From an uncultured Collinsella sp. (GTDB lineage Bacteria > Actinomycetota > Coriobacteriia > Coriobacteriales > Coriobacteriaceae): a stretch of DNA of 64,000 nt. The translations under genes and the position numbers were made by a program. The stretch is from contig CAKUGR010000008.1 of NCBI GenBank assembly GCA_934654775.1, positions 58,683-122,682 of the forward strand. Direction: 5' to 3'. Shown here piece by piece: positions 9,396-19,834 of the stretch (position 1 is the stretch's first letter; every line of letters starts with the position of its first letter). The notes below the pieces were generated by a model that saw nothing but the letters and a program-made list of their open reading frames with translations, was not told the DNA's origin and ran no database searches.

Positions 9396-10688
9396 ATGGC
9401 AACCCAAACGTCAACGGCGATCGATCCCAACGCCATTGCCCCCGACACCGGCAAGCCCATGACCAAGACCGAGACATGGCGCTTCATGATCGGCTTTATC
9501 ATCTTCGGAATCATGTGGATGATGTCGGGCACGATCGGATCTAACGTCTTGTTCCCCGAGCGCTTCAACGGCCTTAACATCGGCCAGCCCGAGGCAATCC
9601 TCGCGGCGATGAACTCGGTCGGTTCGATCTTCGCCCTGTTCTCGAATCTCGTATTTGGCGCTCTGTCCGACCACTGCCACAGCCGCTTTGGCAAGCGCAC
9701 GCCATTCATCGTCCTCGGCGGCTTTATCTGCGGCTGTGCCTTCTGGAGCACTTCGGTCGCGACCACGCTTCCCATGATCGTTGCCTCCTGGTGCGTGCTG
9801 CAGATTGGTCTCAACTGCATGTTGGCCCCTGCTGTCGCCGTGCTTTCCGACCGCATCCCGCTTAACAAGCGCGGCACGCTTTCCGCTTTCTATGGCGGCG
9901 GCGCAACGGCCGGCCAGTCGATCGGCACCATCATTGGTACGCAGTTCCTTGCCAACCCGTTGCCCGGCTTTATCATCGGCACGGTCTCCTGGTGCCTGAC
10001 CGGCATCCTCGCCATCATCATTTGGCCGCGCGAGAAGTCCGCCGCTCTTGCCGAGGGTGAGCAGCCCGAGAAGCTCAATCTCAAGTCGCTGCTGCTCATG
10101 TTCGTTCCGCCCACCAAGAACTGCCGCGACTTCTACCTGGCCCTCTTTGGTCGCCTGCTCCTCATCTTCGGTTACTTCTGCATCAACGGTTATCAGCTCT
10201 ACATTCTCGAGAAGTACATCGGCCTTCCTGTGGCAGAAGCCGGCGCGGTCCTTTCGAGCATGTCCGTTGTGATCATGGTCGTGTCGCTCGTCGCCTCGCT
10301 TACCTCGGGCGCCATCTCCGACAAGATCGGACGCCGCAAGCCCATCATCCTCGTCGCAACGATCATGATGTGCATCGGTATCGCCCTGCCCTGGCTGCTT
10401 AAGTCCGTTGTCGGCATGTACGGCTTCGCCCTGCTGGCCGGTCTTGGCTACGGCATCTACTCTTCCGTGGACCAGGCGCTCAATGTCGACGTCCTGCCCG
10501 ATAAGGAGAACGCCGGCAAGGACCTGGGCATCCTCAACATCGCCAACACCATCGGCCAGATCCTTGGCCCCATCGTGACCTCGGCAATCGTTGTCGCCAC
10601 CGGCTCCTACTTCATGGCGTTCCCGATCGCCGTCATACTCATCGCTGTGGGCTATGTGTTCATCATGCTCATCAAGAGCGCCAAATAA
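9396..10688 (+). CDS. GPH-family glycoside/pentoside transporter (MFS)
   Basis: A 430-aa transporter with twelve predicted membrane segments. The ATG at 9396 (MATQTSTAIDPN) is preceded by GAAGGGAGA. The motifs GALSDHCHSRFGKRTPFI (loop 2-3) and SGAISDKIGRRKPI (loop 8-9) are the paired cytoplasmic signatures of major facilitator / glycoside-pentoside-hexuronide carriers. It should import an unphosphorylated sugar or oligosaccharide by cation symport, feeding the glycosidase at 10777 and the ROK kinase at 12404. It is divergent from a TetR repressor and followed by a weak hairpin before the next gene. The substrate is not identifiable from sequence. Confidence 0.85.
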   Translation: MATQTSTAIDPNAIAPDTGKPMTKTETWRFMIGFIIFGIMWMMSGTIGSNVLFPERFNGLNIGQPEAILAAMNSVGSIFALFSNLVFGALSDHCHSRFGKRTPFIVLGGFICGCAFWSTSVATTLPMIVASWCVLQIGLNCMLAPAVAVLSDRIPLNKRGTLSAFYGGGATAGQSIGTIIGTQFLANPLPGFIIGTVSWCLTGILAIIIWPREKSAALAEGEQPEKLNLKSLLLMFVPPTKNCRDFYLALFGRLLLIFGYFCINGYQLYILEKYIGLPVAEAGAVLSSMSVVIMVVSLVASLTSGAISDKIGRRKPIILVATIMMCIGIALPWLLKSVVGMYGFALLAGLGYGIYSSVDQALNVDVLPDKENAGKDLGILNIANTIGQILGPIVTSAIVVATGSYFMAFPIAVILIAVGYVFIMLIKSAK

Positions 10689-10706
10689 TCCGCCACTCCC
10701 TTTCCT

Positions 10707-10744
10707 TCCGTCGGGCTGCGTTCGCGCCGCCTGACGGACTTTTG
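10707..10744 (+). terminator. Hairpin/terminator between transporter and glycosidase
   Basis: CCGTCGGGC pairs with GCCTGACGG and is followed by ACTTTT. It may only attenuate transcription into the 10777 gene, which lies 33 bases downstream. Confidence 0.6.
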
Positions 10745-10776
10745 ACCATTCAATCGCTTAACTTGGAGGCGTTATT

Positions 10777-12315
10777 ATGACCACCGTCGAGCAGTACAAG
10801 GTGTTTAAGCTCGAGCTTGCGGGTACCGCGACCGGCAATCCCTATGTCGAGGTTGAGCTGTCGGCGCGATTCGATCGCGTGGACGGCCAGGACAGCTTTG
10901 AGGTCCATGGCTTCTACAAGGGCAATGGCCGCTACGGAATCAACTTTATGCCCGAGAGCGCCGGCGTCTGGAACTACGCGGTGAGCTCCAACGACCCCGA
11001 GCTCGATGGCGCCGCCGGCTCTTTTGAGGCCACGCCTGCCACGGGCGACAACCACGGCCGCGTGCTGCTGGCAAAGGACGTGCTCGGCCATGATGCTCCG
11101 TTTATCACCGACGAAGATTTCAACTTTGCCTACGAGGACGGCGCGCGTTACCTGCCCTTTGGCACCACGTGCTATGCCTGGACCAACCAGGATGTTCAGC
11201 TGCAGGAGCAGACGCTTCAGACGCTCGCCGCGGCGCCCTTTAATAAGATCCGCATGTGCGTTTTCCCCAAGTTCTACGACTATAACGTTGAGGATCCGGC
11301 GATGTATGCCTACGAGGGCGAGAAGGGCAACTTCGACCACTACCGCTTTTACGAGCCGTTTTGGGAGAACCTCGAGCACCGTATCGAGCAGCTTGACGAA
11401 CTGGGCATTCAGGCGGACCTTATCGTTTTGCATCCGTATGACAAGCCCGAGGACTGGGGCTTCTCTCGCATGACGCGCGAGGAGGACGTCTTCTACCTGA
11501 CGTATGTTGCCCGCCGTTTCTCGGCATACAAGAACATCTGGTGGAGCCTTGCCAACGAATGGGACCTTATGCCGTGGAAGCCGGCCGAGGACTGGGACCG
11601 CTATGCCCGCATCATCATGGCAAACGACCCGTATGGCCACCTGCGCAGTATCCACAATTGCCGCGAGATCTTCGACCACAGCCATCCGTGGATTACGCAT
11701 GTGAGCTACCAGAGGTGCGACCTTAAGAATACGGCCGAGGATGTCACCATGCTGCGCGCGCAGTATAGCAAGCCGGTTTTGATTGATGAGGTCGGCTACG
11801 AGGGCAACATTAACTGGGGTTGGGGCAACCTTACGGCCCAGGAGCTTGTCCGCCGTTTTTGGGAGGGCAGCCTGCGCGGCGGCTATGTCACGCACGGCGA
11901 GACCTACGTCGACCGCGGCCCCAAGCTTTGGTGGGCACATGGCGGTAAGCTCTACGGCGAGTCGCCCGAGCGCATCGGTTTCTGCCGCCGTTATATGGAG
12001 GCGCTGCCGGATGACTTTGATTGGGTGCCCGACGAGGTCGGCATTCTTGACGGTACGTTTACCTGGGACGTTACCTGTATGTCCAACGACCATGGCCGCG
12101 GGACTGCCGATGTCGTTATGTACTTTGGCTTTAATCGCCCGGCGTATCGAGAGTTTGAGGGCGCCGAGGGCAAGCGCTATGCCGTTGACGTGATCGATAC
12201 GTGGAACATGACCATCGAGACGCTCGAGGGCGCGTTTGAGGGTAAGTTCCGTATCGACCTGCCGAGTCGTCAGTACATGATGCTGCGCGTCCGCGAGGCA
12301 GAAGCCGAGCAGTAA
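10777..12315 (+). CDS. DUF5060/DUF4038/DUF5605-type glycosidase
   Basis: A 512-aa protein. Residues 1-95 form a beta-sandwich resembling DUF5060 (FYKGNGRYGINFMPESAGVW). The rest is a GH-A-like TIM barrel of the DUF4038 group, ending with a small beta domain (DUF5605-like). Likely catalytic acids are Glu261 in SLANEWDLM and Glu338 in VLIDEVGYEG, the usual NE and E pair on strands 4 and 7. There is no signal peptide. Placed after the GPH transporter and before a ROK kinase, it probably cleaves an imported oligosaccharide whose monosaccharide the kinase then phosphorylates. The exact linkage is unknown. Confidence 0.78.
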   Translation: MTTVEQYKVFKLELAGTATGNPYVEVELSARFDRVDGQDSFEVHGFYKGNGRYGINFMPESAGVWNYAVSSNDPELDGAAGSFEATPATGDNHGRVLLAKDVLGHDAPFITDEDFNFAYEDGARYLPFGTTCYAWTNQDVQLQEQTLQTLAAAPFNKIRMCVFPKFYDYNVEDPAMYAYEGEKGNFDHYRFYEPFWENLEHRIEQLDELGIQADLIVLHPYDKPEDWGFSRMTREEDVFYLTYVARRFSAYKNIWWSLANEWDLMPWKPAEDWDRYARIIMANDPYGHLRSIHNCREIFDHSHPWITHVSYQRCDLKNTAEDVTMLRAQYSKPVLIDEVGYEGNINWGWGNLTAQELVRRFWEGSLRGGYVTHGETYVDRGPKLWWAHGGKLYGESPERIGFCRRYMEALPDDFDWVPDEVGILDGTFTWDVTCMSNDHGRGTADVVMYFGFNRPAYREFEGAEGKRYAVDVIDTWNMTIETLEGAFEGKFRIDLPSRQYMMLRVREAEAEQ

Positions 12316-12337
12316 AGACAATCTCAGACGAGACTAG

Positions 12338-12373
12338 CCGATGCCGAGACGGTTTTCCGTTCCGGCATTCGGC
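12338..12373 (+). other. Small hairpin before the ROK gene
   Basis: GCCGATGCCG pairs imperfectly with CGGCATTCGGC around a T-rich loop, 30 bases before the ROK start. It could tune read-through or protect the mRNA; function is unproven. Confidence 0.4.
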
Positions 12374-12403
12374 ATTTGCAGATGCAGACAAGAGGAGTAG
12401 GAC

Positions 12404-13315
12404 ATGAAAGAGTACTTTGGTATCGACGTGGGCGGCACGGCCGTTAAGTGGGCTGTTTTGGGCGAGGATTTTTCCACTCGCGAGCGCGGAAGCCTACCGA
12501 CTGGTTTTACCACGGCCAAAGAGACGGTCGAGGCCCTGATTGGGCTTGTTGAGCCGTACCGCGACCGTATTTCGGCCGTGGGCGTGAGCGCCCCGGGCGG
12601 CATTTATGAGGGCGATCTGGACGGCACGATCCATCGCGGCGGGTCGCTGACCTATATGGATGGATGCCCCCTGGGAAAAATCATGCGCGAGCGCCTGGGC
12701 GTGCCCGTCGCCGTTAACAACGACGGCAAGTGCTGTGCCCTGGGCGAATATGCAGCGGGGGCGCTGCGCGGTACGCGGTTTGGCGTCGTGCTCGCTATCG
12801 GCACCGGCATCGGCGGCGGTATCGTTATCGACGGAAGGGTGCTGCGCGGGGCACATTGCTTTGCGGGCGAGTTTAGCTTCTTGCGCAACGACGTGACGCG
12901 TCCGGCGAGCATGGAAAGCACCTTTGCCGGTACGGGTGGCTGGCGTGCGCTGCGCGATGCAGCCGTTGCCGAAAAGGGGCTGCCGGAGGATTCTCCCGTA
13001 GACGGGCGTCGGGTATTCGAATGGATTGAGAGCGGCGACGCCGATGCTCAGCGTGCGCTTGACCGCTATGCGCGCACCTTCGATGCACAGCTCGTTAACC
13101 TTCAGGCGGTAATTGACCCCGAGGTATTTGTTATTGCGGGCGGTGTTTCCTGCCATCCCGAGCTTATTGACGCCCTGCGCAAGCAAATGCCCATCGCGCT
13201 TGCGGGATACGAGGGCGGTCTCGCCGGTATTCCCGAGCCGCAGATTAGGGCCGCAGAGCTTGGCAACGATGCCAACTTGGTTGGCGCGGTTCAGGAGGCC
13301 ATGCGCTTGCAGTAG
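12404..13315 (+). CDS. ROK-family sugar kinase
   Basis: A 303-aa kinase with the ROK ATP-binding N-terminus GIDVGGTAVKWAVL, the sugar-site motif VNNDGKCCALGEY, and the phosphate loop AIGTGIGGGIVIDG. It lacks an N-terminal helix-turn-helix, so it is an enzyme rather than a NagC/Mlc repressor. The usual ROK zinc-site cysteine cluster is not evident; only CFAGEFSF stands at that position. It would phosphorylate a hexose or related sugar released by the upstream glycosidase. A strong terminator follows, making it the likely last gene of the 9396-13315 transcript. Specificity cannot be read from the sequence. Confidence 0.87.
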   Translation: MKEYFGIDVGGTAVKWAVLGEDFSTRERGSLPTGFTTAKETVEALIGLVEPYRDRISAVGVSAPGGIYEGDLDGTIHRGGSLTYMDGCPLGKIMRERLGVPVAVNNDGKCCALGEYAAGALRGTRFGVVLAIGTGIGGGIVIDGRVLRGAHCFAGEFSFLRNDVTRPASMESTFAGTGGWRALRDAAVAEKGLPEDSPVDGRRVFEWIESGDADAQRALDRYARTFDAQLVNLQAVIDPEVFVIAGGVSCHPELIDALRKQMPIALAGYEGGLAGIPEPQIRAAELGNDANLVGAVQEAMRLQ

Positions 13316-13323
13316 CTGCTGCG

Positions 13324-13364
13324 AAACCACCACGAAGGGGACAGGCACCTTTGTGGTGGTTTTT
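13324..13364 (+). terminator. Terminator after the ROK kinase
   Basis: AAACCACCACGAAGG pairs with CCTTTGTGGTGGTTT and ends in TTTTT; the loop GGGACAGGCA is shared with the hairpin at 8328. Confidence 0.85.
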
Positions 13365-13454
13365 GCCGACTGCAGACTCGGCAAAGCGCGCCCGCATCGA
13401 CGCCCTGCCTGCGCTAAACTGTGAGGCACGTACGCGATTACGAGAGGAGCCCGC

Positions 13455-14135
13455 ATGGAGGCTTACAAACAAGAGTTCATCAAGTTTATGGTCGAGTCCG
13501 ACGTTCTTAAGTTCGGCAGCTTTACGCTCAAGAGCGGCCGTCAGTCCCCGTTCTTTATGAACGCCGGTGCCTACGTGACGGGCTATCAGCTCAAGAAGCT
13601 GGGCGAGTATTATGCCCAGGCCATCCACGATAACTTTGGTGATGACTTTGACGTGCTGTTCGGGCCGGCCTACAAGGGTATTCCCTTGGCCGTCGTGACC
13701 GCGATTGCCTACCACGAGCTGTATGGCAAAGAGGTCAAGTACTGCTGCGACCGCAAGGAGGCCAAGGACCACGGTGCCGACAAGGGCAACCTGCTGGGCT
13801 ACGAGCCCCAGGATGGCGACCGCGTGATCATGGTCGAGGACGTCACTACCAGCGGTAAGTCCATCGACGAGACCTATCCCAAGGTCAAGGCGGCTGCCGA
13901 TGTCGAGATCAAGGGCCTCATCGTGTCTCTCAACCGCATGGAGGTCGGCAAGGGTGGCGTGACCACCGCTCAGAAGGAGATCGAGGCCAAGTACGGTTTC
14001 CCCGTCGCGAGCATCGTCTCCATGGCCGAGGTCGTCGAGACTCTCTACAACCACGAGATCGACGGCAAGGTTGTCATCGACGACGAGCTCAAGACCGCCA
14101 TCGACGCCTACTACGAGCAGTACGGAGTCCGTTAG
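13455..14135 (+). CDS. pyrE: Orotate phosphoribosyltransferase
   Basis: A 226-aa enzyme converting orotate and PRPP to OMP in pyrimidine synthesis. It shows LKFGSFTLKSGRQSPFFMN near the N-terminus, the dimer-loop region YCCDRKEAKDHGADKGNLLG, and the PRPP motif VIMVEDVTTSGKSIDE. GAGAGGAG precedes the ATG. It stands alone among carbohydrate genes, without other pyr genes and with terminators or structured repeats on both sides, so it is probably monocistronic. Its TAG stop is directly abutted by the structured repeat at 14136. Confidence 0.95.
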   Translation: MEAYKQEFIKFMVESDVLKFGSFTLKSGRQSPFFMNAGAYVTGYQLKKLGEYYAQAIHDNFGDDFDVLFGPAYKGIPLAVVTAIAYHELYGKEVKYCCDRKEAKDHGADKGNLLGYEPQDGDRVIMVEDVTTSGKSIDETYPKVKAAADVEIKGLIVSLNRMEVGKGGVTTAQKEIEAKYGFPVASIVSMAEVVETLYNHEIDGKVVIDDELKTAIDAYYEQYGVR

Positions 14136-14320
14136 TTACGCGGTTTTACCAAACCGCGTAACGGCTCGACGCTGCAAGCCCGCCAGAGCGGCAATCTGCC
14201 TTTCAGCTTCGGCGGCATGACCAGAAGGTCAATGCCGCCTCGTTTCAAGGCACCTTGCTCGCTCTGGCGGGCTTTCGCTGTCGTTGCCAAGACATTGGCA
14301 CTCCCGTTGCTGGCGATGCG
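14136..14320 (+). repeat. Stop-codon-abutting structured repeat, copy A
   Basis: Begins at the base after the pyrE TAG. A leader hairpin (TTACGCGGTTT / AAACCGCGTAA, loop TACC) is followed by GACGCTGC and a nested three-stem structure: outer AAGCCCGCCAGAGCG / CGCTCTGGCGGGCTT, middle TGCCTT / AAGGCA, inner GGCGGCATGACC / GGTCAATGCCGCC with loop AGAA. A small TGCCAA/TTGGCA hairpin follows. Copies with matching loops are at 18478, about 18580, 20950 (minus), 45406 and 59148 (minus). Confidence 0.88.
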
Positions 14321-14325
14321 GCACT

Positions 14326-14470
14326 TGGGGACGTTCTTGTTTGACTAGTCGTTTAAGAACGTTCCCAATGACCAGTCTGAAATGAGCGTGGATAATCTCC
14401 CGTTTTTGGCCCCCATGCGGGCTCAAAATGGGAGATTATCCACGCTCGTGGTTTGAACGTCCAATAATCC
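14326..14470. repeat. GGGGACGTTCTT hairpin and an 18-bp-arm palindrome
   Basis: The first part (GGGGACGTTCTT, GACTAGTC, AAGAACGTTCCC) matches repeats at 59599 and 63288. The second (14384-14447) has perfect 18-base arms starting GAGCGTGGATAATC. A partial third copy (TAATCCACGCTCGTTG) ends before the RpiR gene. Together they separate pyrE from the convergent RpiR gene. Confidence 0.75.
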
Positions 14471-14480
14471 ACGCTCGTTG

Positions 14481-16986
<2,506 letters not shown>

Positions 16987-17044
16987 TCGACAATATGAGT
17001 GCCACTGGGGAAAAGGTTTTGGGAAGGGCTTGGAAAGGCTTGGA

Positions 17045-17098
17045 AGGGCTCTCGATTCGAGCCCTCACCTTAGCAATTTGATCATTTGGCACTATAAT
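17045..17098 (+). promoter_or_regulatory. Hairpin plus promoter for the EIIA gene
   Basis: AGGGCTC-N7-GAGCCCT (17045-17065) can end GH1 transcription. It is followed by a good promoter: TTAGCA (17070-17075), a 17-base spacer and TATAAT (17093-17098), 50 bases before the EIIA start. The EIIA gene therefore probably has its own transcript. Confidence 0.65.
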
Positions 17099-17147
17099 CA
17101 CCATAGGCATGCGCAAAACGTTGCGCTTAATCAAGAGGAGAAAACGT

Positions 17148-17684
17148 ATGGGTCTGTTTGACATGTTCAAGAAGAAGGCTGAGCCCGCGGCTGCCGCTGC
17201 TCCGTCCTCCATCTCTGCTTCTGCCGGCGCCGACGTGCTGTGCTCGCCCGTCAAGGGCAAGGTCATCAAGATGGCCGACGTGCCCGATCCCGTCTTTGGT
17301 GGCGAGGTTCTGGGCAAGGGCTGCGCCGTGTGGCCCGAGGACGATCTGGTCTACGCTCCCTGCGACGGTAAGGTGACCGTTACCATGGGTCACGCCGTGG
17401 GTCTGCAGTCCGATAGCGGCATCGAGGTTCTGGTGCACGTTGGCGTCGATACCGTCAACATGAACGGCGACGGCTTCGAGGGCTTCGTCAAGGCCGACGA
17501 CGTCGTGAAGGCCGGCCAGCCCATGCTCAAGATCGACCGCGCCAAGATCGCCGCTGCCGGTTATAAGGACTGCGTTGTCGTGGCCGTGTCCAACACCGCC
17601 GAGTTTGCCGACGTCGAGCTCGCCGTCGAGGCTGATTCCGCTGTCGCCGCCGGTGATGCCATCGTCAAGGTCGTCCGCAAGTAA
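17148..17684 (+). CDS. Stand-alone PTS EIIA, glucose type
   Basis: A 178-aa soluble phosphocarrier. The ATG at 17148 has AGAGGAG upstream. After an Ala-rich linker it has the EIIA-Glc fold: SPVKGKVIKMADVPDPVFGG, then the phosphorylation site LVHVGVDTVNMNGDGF (His97). It passes phosphate from HPr to EIIB domains of the glucose superfamily. The EIIBC at 3566 lacks an EIIA domain, so this protein is a likely partner and may serve several permeases. Its own promoter and terminator agree with a general role. Confidence 0.9.
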   Translation: MGLFDMFKKKAEPAAAAAPSSISASAGADVLCSPVKGKVIKMADVPDPVFGGEVLGKGCAVWPEDDLVYAPCDGKVTVTMGHAVGLQSDSGIEVLVHVGVDTVNMNGDGFEGFVKADDVVKAGQPMLKIDRAKIAAAGYKDCVVVAVSNTAEFADVELAVEADSAVAAGDAIVKVVRK

Positions 17685-17709
17685 ACTGCGGCATCCAACG
17701 GATGTGCAA

Positions 17710-17741
17710 GGGTGGTCGGGTTATCCGGCCGCCCTTTTTTA
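17710..17741 (+). terminator. Terminator after EIIA
   Basis: GGGTGGTCGG pairs with CCGGCCGCCC and is followed by TTTTTT. Confidence 0.85.
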
Positions 17742-17919
17742 TTACAATGCGGCGGAACGTTTTATTGCACGTTGGGCGGACCGGTAAACCGTTCGGACGT
17801 CAAATCGAGCCGACTGCGCCTTTGCTTTGCCGGGGGTGTTCGTTAGCGGCTAGTATGGCCTTATTGTTACGACGTGCACCGCGTCGGGAAGCGCGGTGCC
17901 GCTTGTTGGGAGGAATGTC

Positions 17920-18477
17920 ATGAAGAAGAAGCTGCTGCTTGCGCCCCTGATGGCTGTTCTGGTCGCGTGCGTGGTTGTGCTTTCCGGCTGCGGAGGTCCT
18001 TCGGTTGAGGAGCTTATCACCGAGGATCTTACGACGCAGTTTGACGAGGTCAAGAACGGTGGCGACGACTTCCTCGCCGGCCTGGAAGAGGCCTCGGGCG
18101 ACGAGTTCGAGCAGCTGGGCATCGATCCCAAGGAGTACGCCAAGAGCTATCTCGAGGGCTTTGACTACAAGATCGGCGACGTGACGGTCGACGAGGACAA
18201 GGGCACCGCGACTGCCGAGGTCACCATTACCTGCAAGTCCATGAACCAGATCGTTGAGGATTTTGCCACCCAGTACCAGGAGAAGGTCGCCGCGCTCGAT
18301 TCGATGCCTTCCGATGACGAGCTGTACAAGATGGCCGGTCAGGTTATGGTCGATGTGACCAAGGCTGCTAAGACCAAGGACACCAAGGTCACCTTCAAGT
18401 ACTCCTGCAATGACGACGGCGAGTGGTCTGCCGACGATTCTGCAACCAACGAGATGATGAATGCCATGATGAGCTAG
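17920..18477 (+). CDS. Small lipoprotein of unknown function
   Basis: A 185-aa exported lipoprotein. The ATG at 17920 has GGGAGG upstream. A lysine-start signal peptide (MKKKLLLAPLMAVLVACVVV) ends in the lipobox LSGC. The mature part is acidic and helical, rich in Asp and Glu, with VTVDEDKGTATAEVTITCKS suggesting a small beta-layered domain similar to DUF4878/DUF5105-like lipoproteins; I cannot assign a family firmly. The TAG stop is followed directly by the structured repeat. No functional link to its neighbours is visible. Confidence 0.75.
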   Translation: MKKKLLLAPLMAVLVACVVVLSGCGGPSVEELITEDLTTQFDEVKNGGDDFLAGLEEASGDEFEQLGIDPKEYAKSYLEGFDYKIGDVTVDEDKGTATAEVTITCKSMNQIVEDFATQYQEKVAALDSMPSDDELYKMAGQVMVDVTKAAKTKDTKVTFKYSCNDDGEWSADDSATNEMMNAMMS

Positions 18478-18755
18478 TTCGTTGCGGCGTTTTACCAAAC
18501 GCCGCAACTGCTCGACGCTGCAAGCCCGCCAGGGCGGCAATCTGCCTTTCAACTTCGGCGGCATGACCAGGAAGGTTCCGCCGTTCTGCCGAACGGCGGA
18601 CCGGCCGACGCTGCGCGGGCCGCATTTGGACAATCTGACGTTCAACTTCAAGGGCGCGACCAGAAGGTCAGCGCCCTTTCGTTTCACGTCACCTTGTCTC
18701 AAATGCGGCCCGCTCGCTGGCGATGCCAAAACATCGGCGTTTTTTGTTGTCGGGA
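18478..18755 (+). repeat. Stop-codon-abutting structured repeat, nested copies C1 and C2
   Basis: C1 starts right after the TAG of the lipoprotein gene. Its leader is GTTGCGGCGTTT/AAACGCCGCAAC with loop TACC, and it is broken off inside its inner hairpin. C2 begins there with leader TTCCGCCGTTC/GAACGGCGGA (loop TGCC) and is complete: outer GCGGGCCGCATTTG / CAAATGCGGCCCGC, middle TGACGT / ACGTCA, inner AAGGGCGCGACC / GGTCAGCGCCCTT. All four stems differ from copy A but still pair. It ends with GCCAAAACATCGGCG and a T-tract. Confidence 0.88.
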
Positions 18756-19015
18756 CGGCAGTTAGGGACGTTCCTTTTCTGCCGGCAGTTGGGGACACTC
18801 CTTGCATCAATGCCGCATCGAATGCTCGGGAAAATGCGACCCGGTTTTTGGCCGAATAGTGGGTCGCGGTTTCCGGATGGGGTGGGTTGCGGAAAGTGCG
18901 ACCCGGAATATTGCTCCAAAACGGGATGCCGTTTCCCCGATGGGGCTCAAGCGGAAAGCGTGTCCCATTCCGGAGCTCCAAAACGGGACGCGCTTTCCGC
19001 GCGGAAGAATTGTCG
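18756..19015. repeat. Cluster of hairpin repeats (GCGACCCGG and GGGACGTTCC types)
   Basis: No gene is seen here. AGGGACGTTCC, GCCGGCA and GGGACACTCCTTG (18766-18806) match 45600-45640. From about 18835 to 19010 come three related palindromes built on GCGACCC, GCGGAAAG and CCAAAACGGGA; a related block is at 40729-40854. Between the lipoprotein gene and the convergent HAD gene. Confidence 0.65.
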
Positions 19016-19040
19016 CAGCTACGTTAAGCAGTGCCGCTCG

Positions 19041-19709
19041 CTACTCGCCTAAGATCAGCTCGGCGAGCTCTTCCTGCGTGTCCACCACGTAGTCGGCGCC
19101 GGCGGCCTCCAGCTCTGCGCGGCCGCGGAAGCCCCAGCTGACGCCGGCGCTCTTAAGGCCGGCGTTGTGGCCGGTTAGAACATCGACATTGGAATCGCCC
19201 ACATAGAGCGTGGTTGCCGGATCGGCGCCCAGCTCCTCCATCACATGCAGCGTGACGGGTGCTTCGGGCTTAGGCGGAAACGCATTGACACGGCCCTGCA
19301 CCAGCGCAAAGCGCTCGGAACCAAAGTATTTCTCGATAAGCGGGGCTGCCGAAATATGGTCCTTGTTGGTGAGCACGGCAAGCTGAACGCCCGCTGCGCG
19401 CAGACGGTCGAGCATCTCAATCGTGCCGGCGTAGGGTGAGGTATGGTCCTCCTTGTGCTTGCCGTAATAGGCCCTAAACTCGGCAAGCGTCTGCTCAAAC
19501 ATACGGCCGTCGCCCGCGTACTCGGCGGGCATAAAGCGCTCAACCAGCTTAAGCATGCCGTTTCCCACCTTGTAGCGGTACTCGTCCACGGCAAACGTGG
19601 GCCAGCCGTGCATCTCGCAGGTGTGGTTGCCGGCGGCCGCCAGGTCCTCGAGCGTGTTGAGGATGGTGCCGTCTAAATCAAAAATCACATGGGAAAAAGC
19701 TGCTGCCAT
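19041..19709 (-). CDS. HAD-family phosphatase, phosphoglycolate-phosphatase-like
   Basis: A 222-aa enzyme. The start at 19709 (MAAAFSHVIFDLDGTILNT) is preceded by GGGAG. Motif I is DLDGT with Asp nucleophile, motif II is LAVLTNKD, motif III lies near FPPKPEAP, and motif IV is TLYVGDSNVDVLTGHNAGL. The helical cap between residues 15 and 80 places it with Gph/PGMB-type subfamily IA phosphatases. The substrate may be phosphoglycolate or another small phosphoester. It follows hypE on the same strand after 125 bases and may be co-transcribed, though no link to hydrogenase maturation is known. Confidence 0.85.
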   Translation of the reverse strand: MAAAFSHVIFDLDGTILNTLEDLAAAGNHTCEMHGWPTFAVDEYRYKVGNGMLKLVERFMPAEYAGDGRMFEQTLAEFRAYYGKHKEDHTSPYAGTIEMLDRLRAAGVQLAVLTNKDHISAAPLIEKYFGSERFALVQGRVNAFPPKPEAPVTLHVMEELGADPATTLYVGDSNVDVLTGHNAGLKSAGVSWGFRGRAELEAAGADYVVDTQEELAELILGE

Positions 19710-19834
19710 GGGTGCTCCCGCCGTTTGGGTTATAGGACGCACCCATGATAACGGGCTGGCGTGTCGGGCATGTTTGAAATCTGAACAACTTTGACTGCCG
19801 TGTATCGGGCCGCGCTGCCCGACCATCTCTGTCG

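Noticed and set aside
14136..14161. Leader hairpin after pyrE as an ordinary rho-independent terminator
   Set aside because: No T-tract follows the stem, and the hairpin is part of a larger repeated structure with conserved downstream sequence.
18835..19010. Possible CRISPR array
   Set aside because: The units are imperfect palindromes of differing sequence without regular spacers, and no cas gene is present.
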